Below are positions 60,922-64,000 of a stretch of DNA of 64,000 bases, piece after piece (the stretch's first letter is position 1; every line of letters begins with the position of its first letter). The translations under genes and the position numbers were made by a program. Source of the stretch: Grifola frondosa (Eukaryota > Basidiomycota > Agaricomycetes > Polyporales > Grifolaceae); NCBI GenBank assembly GCA_001683735.1, contig LUGG01000022.1:558001-622000 (forward strand), in the 5' to 3' direction. The notes beneath the pieces are model-generated. The model ran no database searches. It was not told the origin of the DNA and was given only the letters and a program-made list of their open reading frames with translations.

Positions 60922-62541
60922 CTATCTTCGAGACGAGCCTGCAGGACCGCCGTTTCCAAAATGAATCATGTTATCATCCGGCCTCCGCTGTGAAAAATCA
61001 CCCTTGGTAGATTCTCCAGAAATTCCGATAATATTGTTATCAGGCGCGTATAGCCTCTCTGAACGGCTGAGGAACGAATGGTGGCGGGCGTGCGCATGTG
61101 GATGAGGGACATGGTGCATCTGCATCGCAGCATAGGGCGCGCGCAGATTGACGGCTGGCGGCGGCGGTGCAGGGTTTGGGGTGGCGGCAGACTGGCTGTG
61201 TGCCACGGAAACCTCTCGACTGATGTGGGGTGGCATATTCGCCGTTGGTACCATACGACGGGAGTGATCGTGGACGTGCTGAGCATGGTCACGGCGCACG
61301 TGATCCATATTCTGGAGGCCTTCGATGGGATGCGGAGATATGGGTGCGGGGGTAGCGGGATGAGAGAGCGGATGGAAACCGACGTTCATCAAATTGATGG
61401 GACCTGCGCTGTGTCCCAGGGACATGTGATCGTACGGGGATTGCATGGTGGGGGCGGAAGGGGGCGGCTGCAACTGCGGCTGTTGCTGGGGCTGAGGCAG
61501 GAGTTGCGGCTGTGGTTGCGGTTGGGATTGGGGCTGAGGTGGAGCTGGGGGAGGCAGAGATTGCAGCTGTTGTTGCATGAGCTGAGGCCGGGGTTGGAGG
61601 GGGATTTGGGAGATGGGTAAGGGCCGCTGATCACGTTTTTCAGGCTGTGGAGGAGGTTGAACGAGGGGTGGGGAAGGTTTTTCGAGCTCGGAGGGACTGT
61701 CGACGGCCATATCGAGGTCCTTGGTGTCGATATCGGCCATGGTTTGGTCAACGTCGTCGTCGTCTGCATCGCCGTCGATAGAGGCGGAACCCGAGGGCCC
61801 AGCATCCAAGCGCTCTGTAGCCTTTTGTGCGGCAATCTCTTCTGCTGTGAGGAAACGACCACCGGGGCCGCGAGGGCGACGCATGGCGTGCTTGTGGCGA
61901 GACTCGTGAAGATAAGGCTGGGGAGAGATGTGAGGATGGAAAAAAGAGAAGGCGGGTAGGGACATGCCTTTCTCTGTCTGGAGAGTCTGTGGAGCTCCTC
62001 GAGTCTTGCGCGAGCGACGCGCCTTTTCAGGATGCGATAGTACTGCTTTGCGTTGACGTAGAGAGGCTCTTCGTCCATGGGGGCGTCATCTTGAGCATGG
62101 TCGAGGGAGGGGTCGGGCTCGCGCTGCTGCTGAGGCGGGTCCTGGGGAGGCTGGTGGTGGAGGAAGAGGTTGTGGGAGAATGGGGAATGGGGGTGGGAAC
62201 GGGGGATGGAGCGGGGGAGAAGGCTGGCGCGAGGGGTGGTGTTGGGAGTGGGAGTTGGAAGGGGGTGATGGAGAAGATGCTGATGAGAGTGGGGGTGAGG
62301 GTGAGGTTGGGTAAGTTGGCGTGCCTGGTGTTGTTGTTGCTGGTGGGGGAGGGGGTGTTGTTGTTGATGCTGTTGTTGGTGCTGTTGGTGCTGCTGCTGC
62401 TGTTGCTGGTGGATCTGCTGCTGCTGCTGAGGGGTGTAGAAGGAGTAGGCTGAAGAGGAGAGGATGAGGAGAGAATGAAGTGCGGAGAGAGAGAAACATA
62501 CGATAATTTTGATAGAACAGGTGATCGACGTTATTATCCAT
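60922..62541 (-). CDS. hap2: CCAAT-binding factor subunit HAP2 / NF-YA
   Basis: Sequence-specific subunit of the heterotrimeric CCAAT-binding complex (HAP2/3/5), acting in the nucleus. Exons on the - strand: 62541-62502, 62449-61968, 61917-60922; 1518 nt, 505 residues. It starts MDNNVDHLFYQNYPYSFYTP, followed by a glutamine/histidine-rich stretch (62440-62330). The core domain is complete: the subunit-binding helix E-P-L-Y-V-N-A-K-Q-Y-Y-R-I-L-K-R-R-V-A-R, then the DNA-binding part K-P-Y-L-H-E-S-R-H-K-H-A-M-R-R-P-R-G-P-G-G-R-F, with intron 2 between R-Q-R-K and P-Y-L-H. The long C-terminal part is Pro/Gln/His-rich with an acidic D-G-D-A-D-D-D-D-V segment, a likely activation region. Intron 2 has GC-AG ends. 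Its upstream region carries four CCAAT boxes. Divergent from the THO1-like gene. Confidence 0.97.
61918..61967 (-). other. GC-AG intron (hap2 intron 2)
   Basis: On the - strand, donor AAAG|GCATGT and acceptor CCCCAG. It joins R-Q-R-K to P-Y-L-H-E-S-R-H, an invariant stretch of the DNA-binding domain. The GT two bases downstream puts the DNA-binding part out of frame. Confidence 0.92.
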
Positions 62542-62884
62542 GATAGGGATGAGAGGCAGCACGGGCTTATGCGCGAGCTATGCGGCAGCCTATGGCAGCG
62601 TATGACAGCCTATAGCAGCCTATGGCAGCAGCCTATACGACCACAGACAGTGAACTGTGATTGGAGACTGTGATTGGAGTATTCCTCGTCTCTTATGCAG
62701 CCGTGATTGGCCGTTCGAGGGCAACCAGTCACGAACGCAGCCAGCACGGGGGTCTTCTGCTCCCGATACAGCTATCACCAAACAACGCCATCCATCCCCG
62801 ATTGGTCCTCAATTCATCCCACGATCACGTGCCGCTCCTGCTTTCCCGCCACTCGCGAGTCCTCCACACATCTTCACATCCACC
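62542..62884. promoter_or_regulatory. divergent hap2/tho1 promoter with four CCAAT boxes and a 10 bp repeat
   Basis: 343 bp between two divergent starts. ATTGG (CCAAT on the hap2 strand) occurs at 62660-62664, 62673-62677, 62706-62710 and 62801-62805, three of them in the context GTGATTGG. On the hap2 side, 62584-62637 is a tandem of about five units of GGCAGCCTAT with an exact 10 bp period over the first four. It lies 43-96 bp upstream of the hap2 ATG, so probably in its leader or core promoter. Confidence 0.8.
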
Positions 62885-63981
62885 ATGGAATCCAAACTGC
62901 AAGTCCTCCCGCTCCCTCCTCGCGTTCCCCGCGCTGACATTCCCCCCCAGGAAAGCCCTCAAGGTCGTCGACCTCAAGGATATCCTTTCCAAGGCCAACG
63001 TCGCCATTCAAGGCAAAGCCAACAAGCAGGACCTCATCGCCAAAATACTCGCCTCCTCCGCCGCTGTCGACGTGTACAACACCCTCCACGGCACCGCAGA
63101 TTCCTCTCCTCCCTCCAAGAAGCCTTCCCCCTCCTCCGTTACTAATACTGTGGTCCGTCAAACGCGTCCTCTCCTCCCAACATAATCTCACCTTTGTTCT
63201 CCAGTCTTCCCAGCCATCCCCGCCACCAGCAGAGTCCGTCATTTTCTGTGTTTTTCTCGCGTATTCTCACACTCTCCTCGTAGCAGCACCGTCGCGCCGG
63301 ACACCACCACGGCGGACACTCCTTCAGAGTCCTCTCCCCCGCCGATTCCCACGACGCACTCCCTCCCGCCCCTGCCTCGACCTCCCTAGCACCTATCGCC
63401 GACCCAGTGAGTCCCCAACTACTCGTACGCTCTCCATTGACTGAACTCTTCCAGTCCGAGACGTCCACAGACTCTCCCGCCCAGCCATCCGCTCCAAGCG
63501 CGCCTCCGCAGTCAGTCGATGTCGAATTGGAGAAACGCAAGGCCCGTGCGCGGCGGTTCAACGTCCCCCTCGTCGAGTCAACCGTACCGGCTGCCCCAAA
63601 ACCCAAGGCTACCAAGGCCGCTCCCAAGCTGTCTAGTGGCGCGTCTCCCGACGTGCGTGTGACACCATTTTCTTCATCGTTCCGAGTTCGTTGTGACACA
63701 GCTTTCACAGGACGCGGAGAGGCTGAAAGCGCGCGCTGCCCGCTTTGCTGCCAGCCAGCCCGCCGCCGCGCCGCAGACCCGCGCCCCGGTCACCAAGCCC
63801 GCTCAATCCAACGGACGGAAGCGCGCTGCTCCCCCGGCCGAGCCCGTGGACGCCGAAGAGCTCGAGCGGCGGAGGAAGCGGGCGCAGAGATTCGGCATAG
63901 CGCCGGTTGTGAGTGCATCGTTCGTTTCGTTTCACTCGACAAACATTAATGGTCCAAATATGACAGGAGGCGAAGGTGTAG
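62885..63981 (+). CDS. tho1: SAP-domain protein, THO1-like RNA-binding/mRNP factor
   Basis: Nuclear protein of the THO1/MOS11 (CIP29) type, linked to mRNA assembly and export. Exons 62885-62898, 62951-63152, 63205-63237, 63287-63406, 63455-63652, 63711-63908, 63967-63981; 780 nt, 259 residues. The N-terminus M-E-S-K-L-K-A-L-K-V-V-D-L-K-D-I-L is a SAP domain (nucleic-acid binding), continuing to about residue 40. A Ser/Pro-rich linker follows. The C-terminal half holds three basic motifs of the THO1/MOS11 C type: R-K-A-R-A-R-R-F-N-V-P-L, L-K-A-R-A-A-R-F and R-R-K-R-A-Q-R-F-G-I-A. Intron 1 must use GC-AG for the SAP domain to be in frame with the ATG. The acceptor of intron 3 could lie one codon earlier (63284). 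Exon 4 is the least certain. Divergent from hap2. Confidence 0.92.
62899..62950 (+). other. GC-AG intron (tho1 intron 1)
   Basis: Donor AAACT|GCAAGTCC, acceptor CCCCCAG. It gives M-E-S-K-L-K-A-L-K-V. The GT four bases downstream (GTCCTC) puts the SAP domain out of frame. An unspliced upstream start would be the only way to avoid it. Confidence 0.88.
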
Positions 63982-64000
63982 GCTGCTGTGGATGCCCGTG

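Noticed and set aside
61078..61620. 180-codon + strand frame inside hap2
   Set aside because: Antisense of the Pro/Gln/His-rich C-terminal part of hap2, whose core domain fixes the coding strand.
62661..63185. Unspliced 174-codon frame containing the SAP sequence
   Set aside because: Its first half translates the shared promoter and intron 1. The spliced form gives a clean family-like N-terminus and a total length divisible by three.

Overview
The window reads as nuclear DNA of a basidiomycete fungus, most likely an agaricomycete. Evidence for this: host genes split by many 48-62 nt introns, a uS13/RPS18 and a cytosolic-type alanyl-tRNA synthetase of fungal type, a HAP2/NF-YA subunit, a THO1-like SAP protein, and a repeat load of Ty1/copia elements, a fungal-type Helitron and small hAT-like elements. 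The species cannot be named from the sequence.

Layout. 1-54.9 kb is repeat-rich and holds no intact host gene that I can recognise. It starts inside a Ty1/copia element (1-3327, + strand). Next come decayed gene-like sequence split by a solo LTR (3328-7474), a second solo LTR (7475-7838) and remains of a different copia family (10494-12180). From about 12 to 24 kb there is AT-rich repeat sequence with a 1.6 kb element bounded by 0.24 kb inverted arms, four copies of a ~380 bp hAT-like MITE (the fourth near 28.4 kb) and a 367 bp inverted repeat with no visible mismatch. A third copia family lies at 24.1-26.2 kb (- strand). AT-rich DNA continues to 29 kb, followed by a solo LTR. At 30110-39190 two ~4 kb copia copies lie head to head as a huge imperfect palindrome. 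A decayed Helitron Rep/helicase follows (39191-44957, - strand). A 46-bp minisatellite, a pair of direct repeats carrying covarying hairpins and a C-rich low-complexity block follow. Then come C-terminal fragments of two carbon-metabolism genes, phosphoketolase (51359-52116) and glycogen synthase (53514-54263).

54.9-64 kb is a compact gene-rich block: alanyl-tRNA synthetase (+), ribosomal protein S18 (+), an unrecognised nuclear-looking protein (+), HAP2/NF-YA (-) and a THO1-like SAP protein (+). HAP2 and THO1 share a 343 bp divergent promoter containing four CCAAT boxes, which suggests autoregulation of the CCAAT-binding complex. Reconstructed exon sums are multiples of three for all four spliced genes.

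Most notable observations: (1) four, perhaps five, of 24 introns in the gene block use GC-AG ends, far above the usual roughly one percent; (2) the copia primer-binding site matches the anticodon arm of initiator tRNA-Met, the half-tRNA priming mode known from Drosophila copia; (3) the ~9 kb copia palindrome; (4) two direct repeats whose hairpin stems differ only by paired changes; (5) short MITEs with 8 bp target duplications. All homology calls are from memory of protein families; no search was run.
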